Below the pieces are notes generated by a model, which was not told where the DNA came from, did no database searches, and worked only from the letters and a program-made list of their open reading frames with translations. A stretch of DNA of 64,000 nucleotides from assembly GCF_002902565.1 (NCBI RefSeq), contig NZ_PPRC01000016.1, positions 1 through 64,000 of the forward strand. The letters are read 5' to 3'. This document shows positions 21,371-31,387 of this stretch, one piece after another (positions within the stretch are counted from its first letter, which is position 1; the number at the start of each line of letters is the position of its first letter). The stretch is from Staphylococcus petrasii. Its GTDB lineage: Bacteria > Bacillota > Bacilli > Staphylococcales > Staphylococcaceae. The position numbers were made by a program, and so were the translations under genes.

Positions 21371-21859
21371 ATGGCGATACAAAAATTAGTCCAATCTACG
21401 CATCCTGTATTAACTAAAAAAGCACAACCCGTTACACAATTTGATGATGTATTAAAAGATTTACTATTAGATATAGAAGATACACTATATGCTGAAGAAG
21501 CCTCTGCATTGAGTGCACCTCAAATAGGGATTAGTAAGCAAGTAGCGATGATTGATATGGAATTGGAAGGTTTATTACAACTTGTAAATCCTATCATTAA
21601 ATCTGAATCAGAGGAGAAAATTACCGACTTAGAAGGTTCTGTAAATCTACCTGGTGTATATGCGGAAGTAGAACGTAGTAAAATGATTACAGTAGAAGGT
21701 AATGACTTAGAAGGAAATAAAATAGAACTGACTGCCTATGATGATGTGGCACGCATGATCTTACACATTGTCGATCAATTAAATGGCATATTATTTACCG
21801 AACGTGCTAAGAAAGTATTAACTGAAGAAGAAGTGGAGGCGTATTTTGAAAATGAGTAA
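21371..21859 (+). CDS. Peptide deformylase-like protein lacking active-site residues
   Basis: The 162-residue protein aligns with peptide deformylases and lies at the usual place just before fmt, but the three catalytic motifs are degraded: GxGLAAPQIG is [10 protein letters not shown] (44-53), EGCLS is EGSVN (89-93, the zinc Cys replaced by Ser), and HExDH is HIVDQ (132-136, general base Glu and second His replaced). At most one of three metal ligands remains, so deformylation is not expected. S. aureus is known to have a similar non-functional def paralogue beside fmt and a functional one elsewhere. CAGGAGGAG precedes the ATG. It overlaps fmt by 8 bases. Confidence 0.9.
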   Translation: MAIQKLVQSTHPVLTKKAQPVTQFDDVLKDLLLDIEDTLYAEEASALSAPQIGISKQVAMIDMELEGLLQLVNPIIKSESEEKITDLEGSVNLPGVYAEVERSKMITVEGNDLEGNKIELTAYDDVARMILHIVDQLNGILFTERAKKVLTEEEVEAYFENE

Positions 21860-22784
21860 AGTAATTTTTATGGGAACACCTGATTTTTCAACAAAAGTAT
21901 TAGAAATGTTAATAGCAGAGCATGAGGTTATCGCAGTCGTTACTCAACCAGATAGACCAGTTGGACGTAAACGCGTGTTAACACCACCACCAGTTAAAAA
22001 GGTAGCTCAAGCGCATGATATACCTGTTTATCAACCTGAAAAACTTAAAGATTCAGAAGAACTGACTACATTATTGAGCCTTGAGCCAGATTTAATTGTA
22101 ACTGCTGCATTTGGTCAGTTATTACCTGAAAGTTTATTAAGCTTACCTAAAAAAGGTGCTATCAATGTTCACGCCTCACTATTGCCAAAATATCGCGGTG
22201 GTGCACCAATTCATCAAGCGATTATTGATGGAGAGAAACAAACTGGTATCACTATTATGTATATGGTGAAAAAATTAGATGCTGGTAATATTATTTCTCA
22301 AAAAGCGATTGATATTGAGCAAGATGATAACGTAGGAACAATGCATGACAAATTAAGTTTCTTAGGTGCCGATTTATTAAAAGAAACACTACCATCAATT
22401 ATTGAAGGAACGAATGATAGTATTCCTCAAGACGATACAAAGGCTAGCTTCGCTTCAAATATTAGCAGAGAAGATGAGCGTATTGATTGGACGAAATCAG
22501 CACAAGATGTTCATAACCACATTAGAGGATTATCGCCATGGCCAGTAGCTTATACTAAGATGGATGACACAAACTTAAAACTATTTGCTGCGCATATTAT
22601 TGAAGGTAAAAAAGGCGAACCAGGCCAAATTATTGAAACGACTAAAAAAGCTATTATAGTTGGGACAGGTTCAGATGATGCTGTTGCATTAACAGATATT
22701 CAATTAGCAGGGAAAAAACGTATGTTAGTAAGTAATTACTTAAGTGGCGTGCAAGAATCTCTAGTTGGGAAAACATTAGTATGA
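21852..22784 (+). CDS. fmt: Methionyl-tRNA formyltransferase
   Basis: Formylates the initiator Met-tRNA using 10-formyl-tetrahydrofolate. The 310-residue protein has the N-terminal formyltransferase domain with the catalytic block [16 protein letters not shown] and an Asp downstream in KKLDAGNII, and a C-terminal OB-like tRNA-binding domain (about 205-310). I place the start at ATG ([13 protein letters not shown]), by homology; a TTG six bases upstream has nicer spacing from GGAGG (6 bases) and is an alternative. Overlaps the def-like gene and rsmB (ATGA). Confidence 0.95.
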   Translation: MSKVIFMGTPDFSTKVLEMLIAEHEVIAVVTQPDRPVGRKRVLTPPPVKKVAQAHDIPVYQPEKLKDSEELTTLLSLEPDLIVTAAFGQLLPESLLSLPKKGAINVHASLLPKYRGGAPIHQAIIDGEKQTGITIMYMVKKLDAGNIISQKAIDIEQDDNVGTMHDKLSFLGADLLKETLPSIIEGTNDSIPQDDTKASFASNISREDERIDWTKSAQDVHNHIRGLSPWPVAYTKMDDTNLKLFAAHIIEGKKGEPGQIIETTKKAIIVGTGSDDAVALTDIQLAGKKRMLVSNYLSGVQESLVGKTLV

Positions 22785-24088
22785 CACAAACAGTGAGAGA
22801 ACTAGCGTTTCAAGCTATTCAAGATATATTAAATGATAATGCGTATAGTAACTTAAAGATTAACGAAATACTGTCTAATGAGGAAATATCTTCTATTGAT
22901 AAACCTCTTTTCACAGAATTAGTTTATGGCACGATAAAACGTAAATTAACATTAGATTTTTATTTGAAACCTTTTATTAAAACAAAAGTAAAAGGCTGGG
23001 TAAGACAATTATTATGGATGAGTTTATATCAATATATTTACTTAGATAAAGTGCCTAATCATGCCATTATTAATGAGGCCGTAGATATCGCAAAACGTCG
23101 TGGCGGCCCACATAATGGTAATATAGTAAATGGTATTTTAAGAACGATTTTCAGAAGCGATTTACCTAGTATTGATACTATTAAAAATGAAAAGCAACGT
23201 ATGTCTATTCAATATAGTGTACCGAAATGGATTATCGAACATTGGATCACTCATCATGGCATTGAACAAACGCATAAAATCGCCAACGCGTTTCTCGAAC
23301 AAACAGCGAATACTGTGAGAGTTAATACTAGTCGTATTAGTCCTGAAAAAATGGTAGCACGTTTACAAGATGAAGGGTACGAAGTTGAAATAGATAATAT
23401 CATTCCATACTGTTTACATTTAAAAGGTAAACCAGTGGTAGAGTCGATAGCGTTTAAAGAAGGACTTATTTCAATTCAAGATAAGAGTTCAATGTTTGTA
23501 GGCTACTTCATGGACGTGAAACCTAATGATGAAATTTTAGATACATGTAGTGCACCGGGCGGTAAAGCATGTCATATGGCAGAATTGTTGTCGCCAAATG
23601 GTCACGTCGATGCGACAGATGTCCATAAGCATAAAATTGGCTTAATTAAAGAAAATATTAGAAAATTACAACTTAAGAATATAACAACATTTGATCACGA
23701 TGCTACAACACCTTATAAAGGTATGTATGACAAAATTTTAGTAGATGCGCCTTGCAGCGGATTAGGTGTATTGAGACATAAACCTGAAATTAAATATGTA
23801 CAATCTCAACAAAGTATTAATGACCTAGTTGAATTACAACTTGAGATATTAGACAATGTAAAAGGTAACTTAAAGCCTGGAGGTACACTTATTTATTCAA
23901 CGTGTACGATAGAGCAACTTGAAAATGAGAACGTGATTTATACTTTCTTAAAACGTAATAAAGAATTTGAATTTGAGCCTATCACACATCCAATAACTGG
24001 AGAACAAGTTAAAACGTTACAAATTTTACCCCAAGACTTTGATTCGGATGGATTTTTCATAACTAAAATAAAAAGAAAGGAAAGTTAA
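22781..24088 (+). CDS. rsmB: 16S rRNA (cytosine-967-C5) methyltransferase
   Basis: Methylates C967 of 16S rRNA with S-adenosylmethionine. The 435-residue protein has an N-terminal NusB-like RNA-binding domain (about 1-140) and a C-terminal Rossmann methyltransferase of the NOL1/NOP2/sun family: SAM motif [16 protein letters not shown], the catalytic cysteines in DAPCSGLG and STCT. The ATG overlaps the fmt stop (ATGA), so the two are translationally coupled. Older name sun. Confidence 0.96.
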   Translation: MTQTVRELAFQAIQDILNDNAYSNLKINEILSNEEISSIDKPLFTELVYGTIKRKLTLDFYLKPFIKTKVKGWVRQLLWMSLYQYIYLDKVPNHAIINEAVDIAKRRGGPHNGNIVNGILRTIFRSDLPSIDTIKNEKQRMSIQYSVPKWIIEHWITHHGIEQTHKIANAFLEQTANTVRVNTSRISPEKMVARLQDEGYEVEIDNIIPYCLHLKGKPVVESIAFKEGLISIQDKSSMFVGYFMDVKPNDEILDTCSAPGGKACHMAELLSPNGHVDATDVHKHKIGLIKENIRKLQLKNITTFDHDATTPYKGMYDKILVDAPCSGLGVLRHKPEIKYVQSQQSINDLVELQLEILDNVKGNLKPGGTLIYSTCTIEQLENENVIYTFLKRNKEFEFEPITHPITGEQVKTLQILPQDFDSDGFFITKIKRKES

Positions 24089-24089
24089 G

Positions 24090-25184
24090 ATGATAACTGC
24101 TGAAAAAAAGAAGAAAAATAAATTCTTGCCTGATTTCGAGAAACAATCGATTTATTCTTTAAGATTTGATGAAATGCAAGAGTGGCTAGTTGAACATGGC
24201 CAACAGAAATTTAGAGCGAAACAAATTTTTGAATGGTTATATCAAAAACGCGTCAATAGCATTGATGAGATGACAAATTTATCTAAAGATTTACGTCAAG
24301 TGTTAAAAGATAACTTTGCTATGACAACGTTGACTACCGTAGTAAAACAAGAAAGTAAAGACGGTACGATTAAATTTTTATTTGAATTACAAGATGGTTA
24401 TACGATTGAAACGGTATTAATGCGTCATGATTACGGTAATTCAGTATGCGTAACGACACAAGTAGGTTGTCGTATTGGTTGTACATTCTGTGCCTCTACA
24501 TTAGGAGGGTTAAAACGTAATTTAGAAGCGGGAGAAATTGTTTCTCAAGTATTAACTGTACAAAAAGCGTTGGACGCTACAAACGAACGTGTTTCTCAAA
24601 TTGTTATCATGGGAATTGGTGAACCATTTGAAAACTACGATGAAATGATGGACTTTTTACGTATAGTTAATGACGATAATAGTTTAAATATCGGTGCGCG
24701 TCATATCACGGTTTCAACATCAGGTATTATTCCACGTATTTATGATTTTGCAGAAGAAGATATTCAAATCAACTTTGCAGTAAGTTTACATGCTGCGAAA
24801 GATGAGATACGTTCTAAATTAATGCCTATTAACCGTGCTTATCATGTAGATAAGTTGATGGAGGCGATTAAATATTATCAAGAAAAAACAAATCGCCGTG
24901 TTACCTTTGAATATGGTTTATTTGGAGGCGTTAATGATCAATTAGAACATGCACGTGATTTAGCGCATCTAATTAAAGATTTAAATTGCCATGTGAATTT
25001 AATACCTGTTAACCATGTTCCAGAACGTAATTATGTTAAGACACCTAAAGATGATATTTTTAAATTTGAAAAAGAATTAAAAAGACTCGGCATTAATGCT
25101 ACGATTAGACGTGAACAAGGTGCCGATATTGATGCAGCATGTGGACAATTAAGAGCTAAGGAACGAGAAGTAGAAACGAGGTAA
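24090..25184 (+). CDS. rlmN: Dual-specificity 23S rRNA / tRNA adenine-C2 methyltransferase (radical SAM)
   Basis: Methylates A2503 of 23S rRNA and A37 of some tRNAs at C2, with effects on ribosome function and drug sensitivity. The 364-residue protein has the radical SAM cluster motif [10 protein letters not shown] (CxxxCxxC, about residues 127-134), and a conserved C-terminal Cys ([10 protein letters not shown]) that forms the methyl-carrying covalent intermediate in this family. It follows rsmB by one base, with AAAGGAAAG as ribosome binding site. It is intrinsic RlmN rather than acquired Cfr: context is the housekeeping operon. Confidence 0.96.
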   Translation: MITAEKKKKNKFLPDFEKQSIYSLRFDEMQEWLVEHGQQKFRAKQIFEWLYQKRVNSIDEMTNLSKDLRQVLKDNFAMTTLTTVVKQESKDGTIKFLFELQDGYTIETVLMRHDYGNSVCVTTQVGCRIGCTFCASTLGGLKRNLEAGEIVSQVLTVQKALDATNERVSQIVIMGIGEPFENYDEMMDFLRIVNDDNSLNIGARHITVSTSGIIPRIYDFAEEDIQINFAVSLHAAKDEIRSKLMPINRAYHVDKLMEAIKYYQEKTNRRVTFEYGLFGGVNDQLEHARDLAHLIKDLNCHVNLIPVNHVPERNYVKTPKDDIFKFEKELKRLGINATIRREQGADIDAACGQLRAKEREVETR

Positions 25185-25189
25185 TCAAA

Positions 25190-25933
25190 ATGTTAAACGC
25201 ACAATTTTTCACAGATACTGGACAACATAGAGACAAGAATGAAGATGCTGGAGGCATTTTTTATAACCAAACCCATCAACAATTATTAGTGTTATGCGAT
25301 GGAATGGGCGGTCATAAAGCAGGAGAAATTGCAAGCCAGTTTGTTACTTATGAACTTCAAAAACGCTTTGAAGAAGAAAATTTTATTGAGTTCGAACAAG
25401 CAGAAAACTGGTTGCGTTTGACTTTAAAAGATATAAATCGGGATCTATTTGAGTATGCTCAAAGTCATGAAGACTATAGAGGCATGGGCACAACATGTGT
25501 CTGTGCGCTTGTCTTCGATAGACAATTAGTAGTCGCTAATATTGGAGATTCCAGAGCTTACGTGGTAAGTACAAGAGAGATTGAACAAATTACCCACGAT
25601 CATTCATTTGTTAATCATTTGTTGATGACAGGTCAAATTACTGAAGAAGAAGCATGGACTCACCCTCAACGTAATATTATTACTAAGGTGATGGGCACAG
25701 ATAAACGTGTGAACCCTGACATATTTACTAAACGCTTTAGTTATTATGATTATCTTTTACTAGCTTCAGATGGACTTACAGATTATGTAAGGGACGCGCG
25801 TATTTTAGAAGCCTTAAGTGAACCATTATCACTGGAAGAACATGGTAATCAGTTAATTCAATTAGCGTTATATCATCGTTCTAAAGATAATATTAGTGTG
25901 CTATTAGCTTCTATTGAAGGTGATAATGTATGA
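25190..25933 (+). CDS. stp: PP2C-type serine/threonine phosphatase
   Basis: Dephosphorylates targets of the PknB/Stk1 kinase encoded next. The 247-residue protein has all PPM motifs: DTGQHRDKNEDA near residue 10 (metal-binding Asp), LCDGMGGHKAGEIAS, NIGDSRAYV and LASDGLTDYV (metal Asp). No signal or membrane segment, so it is cytoplasmic. The ATG follows GAACGAGGTAATC. Its stop overlaps the pknB start (ATGA), so phosphatase and kinase are cotranslated. In S. aureus the pair modulates virulence and cell wall regulators. Also called prpC. Confidence 0.97.
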   Translation: MLNAQFFTDTGQHRDKNEDAGGIFYNQTHQQLLVLCDGMGGHKAGEIASQFVTYELQKRFEEENFIEFEQAENWLRLTLKDINRDLFEYAQSHEDYRGMGTTCVCALVFDRQLVVANIGDSRAYVVSTREIEQITHDHSFVNHLLMTGQITEEEAWTHPQRNIITKVMGTDKRVNPDIFTKRFSYYDYLLLASDGLTDYVRDARILEALSEPLSLEEHGNQLIQLALYHRSKDNISVLLASIEGDNV

Positions 25934-28005
25934 TAGGAAAGTTGATTAGTGAACGCTATAAAGTTTTAGATAAACTTGGTGGCGGTGGAATGAGTATTGT
26001 TTATCTAGCTGAAGATACTATTTTGCATCGAAAAGTAGCTATTAAAGCAATTTCAATTTCGCAGAATGAAAAAGACGAAACGATGCGTCGCTTTGAAAGA
26101 GAAGTTAATAATGCGACCCAATTGATTCATAATAATATCGTTGAAGTCTATGATGTAGATGAAGAAGAAGAATGTTTTTTTCTCATAATGGAATATATTG
26201 ATGGTCCTACGCTTTCTGAATATATACATAGTCATGGACCACTAAGTATTGATACGGCAATTAATTTTATTGAACAAATTTTACAAGGTGTGCAACAAGC
26301 CCATGAAAAGCGAATTGTACATAGAGATATTAAACCTCAAAATATTTTAATCGATAAAAACAAAACATTAAAAATATTTGATTTCGGCATTGCTAAAGCA
26401 CTTAGTGAAACCTCTATGACACAAACTAACCACGTGCTAGGTACCGTACAATATTTATCACCTGAACAAGCAAAAGGTGAAACAACTAATGAAACTACAG
26501 ATATTTATTCAATTGGAATAGTCCTTTATGAAATGCTAATTGGTCATCCACCATTTAGTGGAGAAACTGCTGTAAGTATTGCCATAAAGCATATTCAAGA
26601 ATCTGTTCCAAATGTGACTGATCAGAGGGAAGATGTTCCTCAATCATTAAGTAATGTGGTATTAAAGGCGACTGCTAAAAATCCAGAACATCGTTACCAA
26701 AGTATAAGAGATATGAGGGAAGATTTAAGCAGTGTATTAGTTTCAAGCCGTATTAATGAAGAAAAACATACGCTTGAAAGTGATGAGAAAAAAACGGTCC
26801 CTATTGATAAAAATGAAATTAAAGATAAGTTAAAAGAAGAAGATGCTAAGAAAAATATTGCACAAACCATGCAAATTCCTATCGTAAATGAGCATCAATT
26901 TCAAACGAGCGAGAACCATGTATATGAGCCTCCTCGTAAGAAACGTTCTAAAAAGAAGAAATTTGCTATAGTTTTAATTTTACTTTTTCTTTTAGTAAGT
27001 TTATTCGGATTTATAGCCATGGGTATGTTTGGTGATAAATACTCTGAAATGCCAGATTTAACAGGTAAAACTGAAAAAGAAGCGGAAAAGATACTCCGTA
27101 AGTCACATTTAGAAATCGGTAAAATTTCACGTGAATATAGCGATACTTATCCTGAAAATAAAATTATGAAGTCTACCCCTAAAGCTGGTGAAAGAATTAA
27201 TCAGCATGATAAAGTAGATATCATTCTTTCAAAAGGGCCTGAGCGTGCAAAAATGCCAAATGTTATCGGTATGAAAAAAGATGATGCGATTAATAAATTA
27301 AAAGAATTAAAACTAAATAATATTTCTATTGAACAAGAATATAGTAATCAAATGCCAAAAGGTAGCATCCTTCGTCAAAATGTTAATCCAGATAGTGATG
27401 TGAAAGTGAATGATCATCATATTGTATTAACTGAGTCTTTAGGTGTAAAAAAAGTCTATGTTAAAAATTATGAAAACGAAGATTATCAAACTGCCAAAAA
27501 AGAATTAAAGAAAAACAAATTAAAAGTAGAAATATCAGAAGAATATAGTGATGATATTAAAAAAGATAAAATTATTTCTCAAACACCTAAGAGTACACAA
27601 GTAGAGGAAGGTAGTACTATCCACTTTACTGTTTCTAAAGGTAAAGAGGATAAGAAAGATAATAAAGATAACGTAGATAAAGAAGATAGTAAGGACAGTA
27701 AAGACAAAGAAGATAATAAAAAGAACGATTCACAAGAAAAAAGTGATGATTCGAAAAATACAGCGGATGTAAAAAACTATAATGAAACGTACACAATACC
27801 ATACACTGGAGAAGATGATAAAGGTCAGAAAGTTCAAGTATATGTGAGAGATAAAGATAATAGTGGTACAAGCGCTATTCAAACTTACACAATTACTGAT
27901 GACAAAACGATATCAATTCCTTTGGCAATTGAAAAAGGAACATCAGCTGGCTATACCATTAGAGTAGATGGTAAAGTCGTGGCAGATAAAGACATTTATT
28001 ATTAA
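25930..28005 (+). CDS. pknB: PASTA-domain Ser/Thr kinase (PknB/Stk1)
   Basis: Membrane kinase whose outside part senses muropeptides or lipid II and whose inside part phosphorylates cell-division, cell-wall and regulatory proteins. Kinase domain: GGGGMSIVYLAED P-loop near residue 17, HRDIKPQN and DFGIAKA catalytic loops, GTVQYLSPEQAKGE activation segment. A basic stretch then a membrane helix (about 343-366) precede three PASTA repeats (about 370-570, each with KKDDAINKLKEL-like helices). Then comes a Lys/Asp-rich low-complexity linker (about 571-612) and a C-terminal immunoglobulin-like domain. At 691 residues it is longer than the about 664 of the S. aureus protein, through this linker. Confidence 0.97.
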   Translation: MIGKLISERYKVLDKLGGGGMSIVYLAEDTILHRKVAIKAISISQNEKDETMRRFEREVNNATQLIHNNIVEVYDVDEEEECFFLIMEYIDGPTLSEYIHSHGPLSIDTAINFIEQILQGVQQAHEKRIVHRDIKPQNILIDKNKTLKIFDFGIAKALSETSMTQTNHVLGTVQYLSPEQAKGETTNETTDIYSIGIVLYEMLIGHPPFSGETAVSIAIKHIQESVPNVTDQREDVPQSLSNVVLKATAKNPEHRYQSIRDMREDLSSVLVSSRINEEKHTLESDEKKTVPIDKNEIKDKLKEEDAKKNIAQTMQIPIVNEHQFQTSENHVYEPPRKKRSKKKKFAIVLILLFLLVSLFGFIAMGMFGDKYSEMPDLTGKTEKEAEKILRKSHLEIGKISREYSDTYPENKIMKSTPKAGERINQHDKVDIILSKGPERAKMPNVIGMKKDDAINKLKELKLNNISIEQEYSNQMPKGSILRQNVNPDSDVKVNDHHIVLTESLGVKKVYVKNYENEDYQTAKKELKKNKLKVEISEEYSDDIKKDKIISQTPKSTQVEEGSTIHFTVSKGKEDKKDNKDNVDKEDSKDSKDKEDNKKNDSQEKSDDSKNTADVKNYNETYTIPYTGEDDKGQKVQVYVRDKDNSGTSAIQTYTITDDKTISIPLAIEKGTSAGYTIRVDGKVVADKDIYY

Positions 28006-28034
28006 TAGTGTTTCAATAAAATAATGATGCTGAA

Positions 28035-28086
28035 AGTCTCAAAGTGATTTTGAATTTATATCGAAATCATTTTGAGGCTTTTTTAT
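28035..28086 (+). terminator. Terminator after pknB
   Basis: GTCTCAAAGTGATTT and AAATCATTTTGAGGC pair with G-T pairs around a 13-base loop; six T follow. Confidence 0.88.
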
Positions 28087-28177
28087 AACTATTTTTATTT
28101 TTAACTATAAATAAATTATGTAAACTTAAGTATGCATAACTTCTTTTTACTCTAACTTAGAATATTCATTCACATTT

Positions 28178-28186
28178 TGCTATAAT
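28178..28186 (+). promoter_or_regulatory. Extended -10 promoter for rsgA
   Basis: TGCTATAAT is an extended -10 (TGn plus perfect TATAAT), ending 34 bases before the rsgA TTG. A poor -35 (TTAGAA, 28157) lies 18 bases up. Confidence 0.55.
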
Positions 28187-28220
28187 ATGTAATTATAAAT
28201 ATAAGACAAGAGGTGTCATT

Positions 28221-29096
28221 TTGGAGACTGGACGTATTATTAAATTAGTAAGTGGCGTTTATCAAGTAGATGTAGAAGGGAAATTATATGATACTAAACC
28301 ACGTGGGTTATTTAGAAAGAAAAAGTTTTCTCCTATCGTGGGTGATATTGTAGATTTTGATATACAAAACATAGATGAAGGGTATATTCATCATGTACAT
28401 GATCGACGTAACGCTTTAAAACGTCCGCCAGTAAGTAATATTGATGGTTTAATTATAGTGATGAGTGCGGTAGAACCTGATTTTTCAACGCAATTATTAG
28501 ATCGATTCTTAGTCATTGCACATTCTTATGATTTAGCACCAAGTATATTAGTTACGAAGAAAGATTTAGCATCAGAAGCACAAATTGAACATATTGAATC
28601 ATTATTAACTAATTATCAATCTATTGGCTATAATACTCAATTTGTTGGTAAGGACTCTGATAAAAGCGATGTCGTTGCTTCATGGCCTAACGGATTAGTA
28701 GTTTTAAGTGGGCAATCTGGTGTAGGTAAATCAACATTTATCAATACATTTAATCCTGAGCTAAATCTTGAAACAAATGACATATCGAAATCGCTTAACC
28801 GTGGTAAACATACCACACGACATGTAGAATTGTTTGAAAGAGAGAATGGCTTTATAGCTGATACTCCCGGGTTTAGTGCTTTAGATTTTGATCATATTGA
28901 AAAAGATGATTTAAAACATTATTTTATTGATATTGATAACTACGGTGAACAATGTAAATTTAGAAATTGTAACCATATTAAAGAACCTCAATGTAATGTA
29001 AAACAACAGTTAGATGAAGGTCATTTACCACAATTTCGTTATGATCATTATCTTCAATTATTCAATGAAATTTCTAATAGAAAGGTTAGATATTAA
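28221..29096 (+). CDS. rsgA: Ribosome small subunit-dependent GTPase A
   Basis: Checks maturation of the 30S subunit, releasing factors on GTP hydrolysis; ppGpp inhibits it. The 291-residue protein has an OB-fold (about 1-70), then a circularly permuted GTPase domain: the G4 motif LVTKKD comes before G1 GQSGVGKST and G3 DTPG. A C-terminal zinc finger has [14 protein letters not shown] (with a Cys-His-Cys set). Start is TTG: the protein then begins [10 protein letters not shown] like its relatives, with AAGAGGTG upstream. Overlaps rpe by one base. Confidence 0.96.
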   Translation: METGRIIKLVSGVYQVDVEGKLYDTKPRGLFRKKKFSPIVGDIVDFDIQNIDEGYIHHVHDRRNALKRPPVSNIDGLIIVMSAVEPDFSTQLLDRFLVIAHSYDLAPSILVTKKDLASEAQIEHIESLLTNYQSIGYNTQFVGKDSDKSDVVASWPNGLVVLSGQSGVGKSTFINTFNPELNLETNDISKSLNRGKHTTRHVELFERENGFIADTPGFSALDFDHIEKDDLKHYFIDIDNYGEQCKFRNCNHIKEPQCNVKQQLDEGHLPQFRYDHYLQLFNEISNRKVRY

Positions 29097-29740
29097 TGAG
29101 AAGAATATATCCTTCGCTATTATCAGCAGACTTTTTAAATTTAAAAAATGAAATTGCTTTATTAGAAGAAGCTCAAGTAGATGGCCTACACTTCGATGTA
29201 ATGGATGGACAATTTGTGCCTAATATTTCTATCGGATTGCCTATTTTAGATGCCATGCGTAGTGCGACTCAACTTCCAATTGACGTACATTTGATGATTG
29301 AGAATCCTGAACAATATATTGAAACTTTTGCTGAACACGGCGCTGATATGATTTCAATTCATGTAGAAGCAACGCCTCATATTCATCGTGCATTACAAAT
29401 GATTAAAAATGCTGGTAAAAAAGCTGGCGTAGTTATTAATCCTGGTACACCAGTAGAAGCATTGATGCCTATTTTAGAAATGGTTGATTACGTATTAATT
29501 ATGACAGTAAACCCTGGATTCGGTGGACAATCATTTATAGAAGCTTGTGCCACTAAAGTGAGATTATTACGTGATATAAGAGAATCATCAGAATTGCATT
29601 TCGACATTGAAGTTGATGGTGGAATTAATGATGAAACGATTGGACTATGTGCAGAGAATGGTGCCACTATGTTTGTAACTGGATCTTATTTCTTTAAACA
29701 AGATGATTATAAAAAGGTTACACAACGTTTGAAAGGTTGA
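29096..29740 (+). CDS. rpe: Ribulose-phosphate 3-epimerase
   Basis: Interconverts ribulose 5-phosphate and xylulose 5-phosphate in the pentose phosphate pathway. The 214-residue TIM barrel has SLLSADFLNLKNE at the N-terminus, metal-binding HFDVMDGQFVPN, the HLMIENP motif, and MTVNPGFGGQ phosphate-binding loop with the catalytic Asp in EVDGGIN. Its ATG overlaps the rsgA stop. Together with rsgA and thiN it forms a conserved Firmicutes trio. Confidence 0.96.
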   Translation: MRRIYPSLLSADFLNLKNEIALLEEAQVDGLHFDVMDGQFVPNISIGLPILDAMRSATQLPIDVHLMIENPEQYIETFAEHGADMISIHVEATPHIHRALQMIKNAGKKAGVVINPGTPVEALMPILEMVDYVLIMTVNPGFGGQSFIEACATKVRLLRDIRESSELHFDIEVDGGINDETIGLCAENGATMFVTGSYFFKQDDYKKVTQRLKG

Positions 29741-29745
29741 TTGAG

Positions 29746-30384
29746 ATGAGAATCAATTTACTTTGTGGAGACAGACATTTACCTCAAAATATATTTAATA
29801 ATGCACAAGACGTACACTGGGGTGGCATCGATAGAGGTACTTTAATACTTACTAATCATCAAATTATTCCTAAATTCACAGTAGGAGACTTCGATTCAGT
29901 AACAGATGAGGAAAGAAATCACTTAAAAGAAACGCTTGATATTCATCCAGTTAAAGCTGAAAAAGATGATACTGATTTAGCACTTGGTGTCGAGGAAGCA
30001 GTCCAACGAGGTTATAATGAAATTTATATTTTTGGAGCCACTGGCGGCCGTTTAGATCACTTTATGGGGATGCTTCAAATTTTGCTGAAACCTATTTATT
30101 CTGACAAACAAATCAAATTAGTCGTAGTTGATCAGCAAAATGAAATTCAATTATTAAATAGTGGTATACATACGATTGCAAAGTCTGCGGAATACAAATA
30201 CGTATCCTTTATTCCTGTAAATGGAGAAGTTACTTTAACGTTAAAAGGATTTAAATATAATCTGCAAAATCAACATTTAGAAATTGGTTCAACACTAACT
30301 ATTTCTAATGAAGTGGAAGAACCAATTGCGCATATCAATGTTGAAAATGGCCAAGTACTTCAAATGAGAAGTAAAGATTTATAA
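29746..30384 (+). CDS. thiN: Thiamine pyrophosphokinase
   Basis: Transfers pyrophosphate from ATP to thiamine. I use the ATG giving MRINLLCGDRH, with AAAGG 9 bases upstream; a TTG nine bases earlier is possible but has no better site. The 212-residue protein has the N-terminal catalytic domain with VGDFDSV and KDDTDLALGVE (Asp cluster for ATP-Mg) and FGATGGRLDH, and the C-terminal thiamine-binding beta domain. Last gene of the rsgA operon; a bidirectional terminator follows. Confidence 0.95.
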   Translation: MRINLLCGDRHLPQNIFNNAQDVHWGGIDRGTLILTNHQIIPKFTVGDFDSVTDEERNHLKETLDIHPVKAEKDDTDLALGVEEAVQRGYNEIYIFGATGGRLDHFMGMLQILLKPIYSDKQIKLVVVDQQNEIQLLNSGIHTIAKSAEYKYVSFIPVNGEVTLTLKGFKYNLQNQHLEIGSTLTISNEVEEPIAHINVENGQVLQMRSKDL

Positions 30385-30417
30385 CGATAACATTCATCAT
30401 AATAGAAATTTAGACAT

Positions 30418-30453
30418 AAAAAAATGCCTTCACCACATATGAAGGCATTTTTT
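30418..30453. terminator. Bidirectional terminator between thiN and rpmB
   Basis: AAAAAATGCCTTCA and TGAAGGCATTTTTT form a perfect stem around an 8-base loop between converging genes. Confidence 0.95.
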
Positions 30454-30467
30454 GTGCATTATATTTA

Positions 30468-30656
30468 TTAAACTCTAGTAACTTTACCAGATTTTAAAGC
30501 ACGCGCAGAAACCCAAACTTTTTTAGGTTTTCCGTCAACTAAAATTCTAACTTTTTGAAGGTTAGCATTAAATCTACGTTTGTTCGCATTTAAAGCGTGT
30601 GAACGATTGTTACCAGTCGATGCTTTACGACCTGTTACGAAACATTGTTTACCCAT
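30468..30656 (-). CDS. rpmB: 50S ribosomal protein L28
   Basis: Ribosomal protein of 62 residues, basic, starting [20 protein letters not shown], the L28 signature. The start is the ATG after AAAGGAGGTACTTTG on the minus strand; a TTG one codon earlier is not favoured. A single zinc-type cysteine remains in the N-terminal part, so it is likely the Cys-minus form. It lies alone, opposite in direction to its neighbours, as is usual in Firmicutes where it faces the yloU-fakA operon. Confidence 0.97.
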   Translation of the reverse strand: MGKQCFVTGRKASTGNNRSHALNANKRRFNANLQKVRILVDGKPKKVWVSARALKSGKVTRV

Positions 30657-30787
30657 CAAAGTACCTCCTTTAATAAATATAAATACACTTGACTACTTAT
30701 ATACTTTAATAAGATACCATATATGAAATTTGAAAGCAATAAAATAAAATGTAATTTAACTTAAAATGTTTTGAAATCCTCAAATTA

Positions 30788-30796
30788 TGGTATAAT
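30788..30796 (+). promoter_or_regulatory. Extended -10 promoter for yloU-fakA
   Basis: TGGTATAAT is a TGn-extended perfect -10. A TTGAAA lies only 14 bases up, too close for a standard -35, which fits an extended -10 promoter. The predicted start is near 30803, leaving a leader of about 195 bases. Confidence 0.6.
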
Positions 30797-30802
30797 TGTA
30801 AG

Positions 30803-30998
30803 CTGAGGAGTTATGTAACACATCTTAAATAATTAAATTATTTGAGTATGAACCAATAGTGTTTTTCACTATTTAAATAAAATATTGATTATAGATAGGG
30901 TATACATATTATAAACGACTCAAAGAGTTATCTATAATCTTAGTGTAGTTTCTTTAAAGTTAACGTCATTTTAACCATAATTCAGGAGGAATAGGAAG
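30803..30998 (+). promoter_or_regulatory. Structured 5' leader of yloU-fakA
   Basis: This gene-free stretch (30657-30998) holds the promoters for rpmB and yloU and a leader with two hairpins: AATAGTG-TTTTT-CACTATT at 30855-30873, and an 11-bp perfect inverted repeat GATTATAGATA (30887-30897) / TATCTATAATC (30929-30939) whose right arm directly follows an inner ACTC-AAA-GAGT stem. No known riboswitch is recognised. It may affect stability or regulation of the mRNA. Confidence 0.45.
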
Positions 30999-31373
30999 AT
31001 GACTATTGAAATCTCAAACGACTATGGCAAAATAGATATTTCAAATGAAGTAATCGCATCAGTGGTAGGCAGTAAAGCAGTTGAAAGTTATGGAATAGTA
31101 GGTATGGCATCTAGACAACAAGTTAGAGATGGTATTGCTGAAATCTTAGGCCATGAAAATTATGCTAAAGGTATTATTGTTAAAGAAAACAATGGCGTGA
31201 TTGATATCGATATGTATATTATCGTGAGCTATGGTGTAAAAATTTCTGAAGTAGCTAATAACATTCAATCATCTGTTAAATACACACTAGAACATTCGTT
31301 AAATGTCAAAGTAAATTCAATTAATATTTTTGTACAAGGTGTACGACTTAATCACAAGGGCAAGAAGGTATAG
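30999..31373 (+). CDS. Asp23/Gls24 family envelope stress protein (YloU-like)
   Basis: The 124-residue protein is an Asp23/Gls24 domain: [20 protein letters not shown] at the start and [10 protein letters not shown] near the end, with the usual alternating strands and helices. No membrane segment. Asp23 itself is membrane-associated through AmaP in S. aureus; the role of the shorter YloU paralogue is unknown. CAGGAGGA lies before the ATG. It is 14 bases upstream of fakA, the constant pairing in Firmicutes, so it may take part in fatty acid kinase function. Confidence 0.92.
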   Translation: MTIEISNDYGKIDISNEVIASVVGSKAVESYGIVGMASRQQVRDGIAEILGHENYAKGIIVKENNGVIDIDMYIIVSYGVKISEVANNIQSSVKYTLEHSLNVKVNSINIFVQGVRLNHKGKKV

Positions 31374-31387
31374 GAGGACAAAGCACG

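Noticed and set aside
24090-25184. Acquired Cfr-type rRNA methyltransferase
   Set aside because: The position between rsmB and stp and the length fit the housekeeping RlmN.
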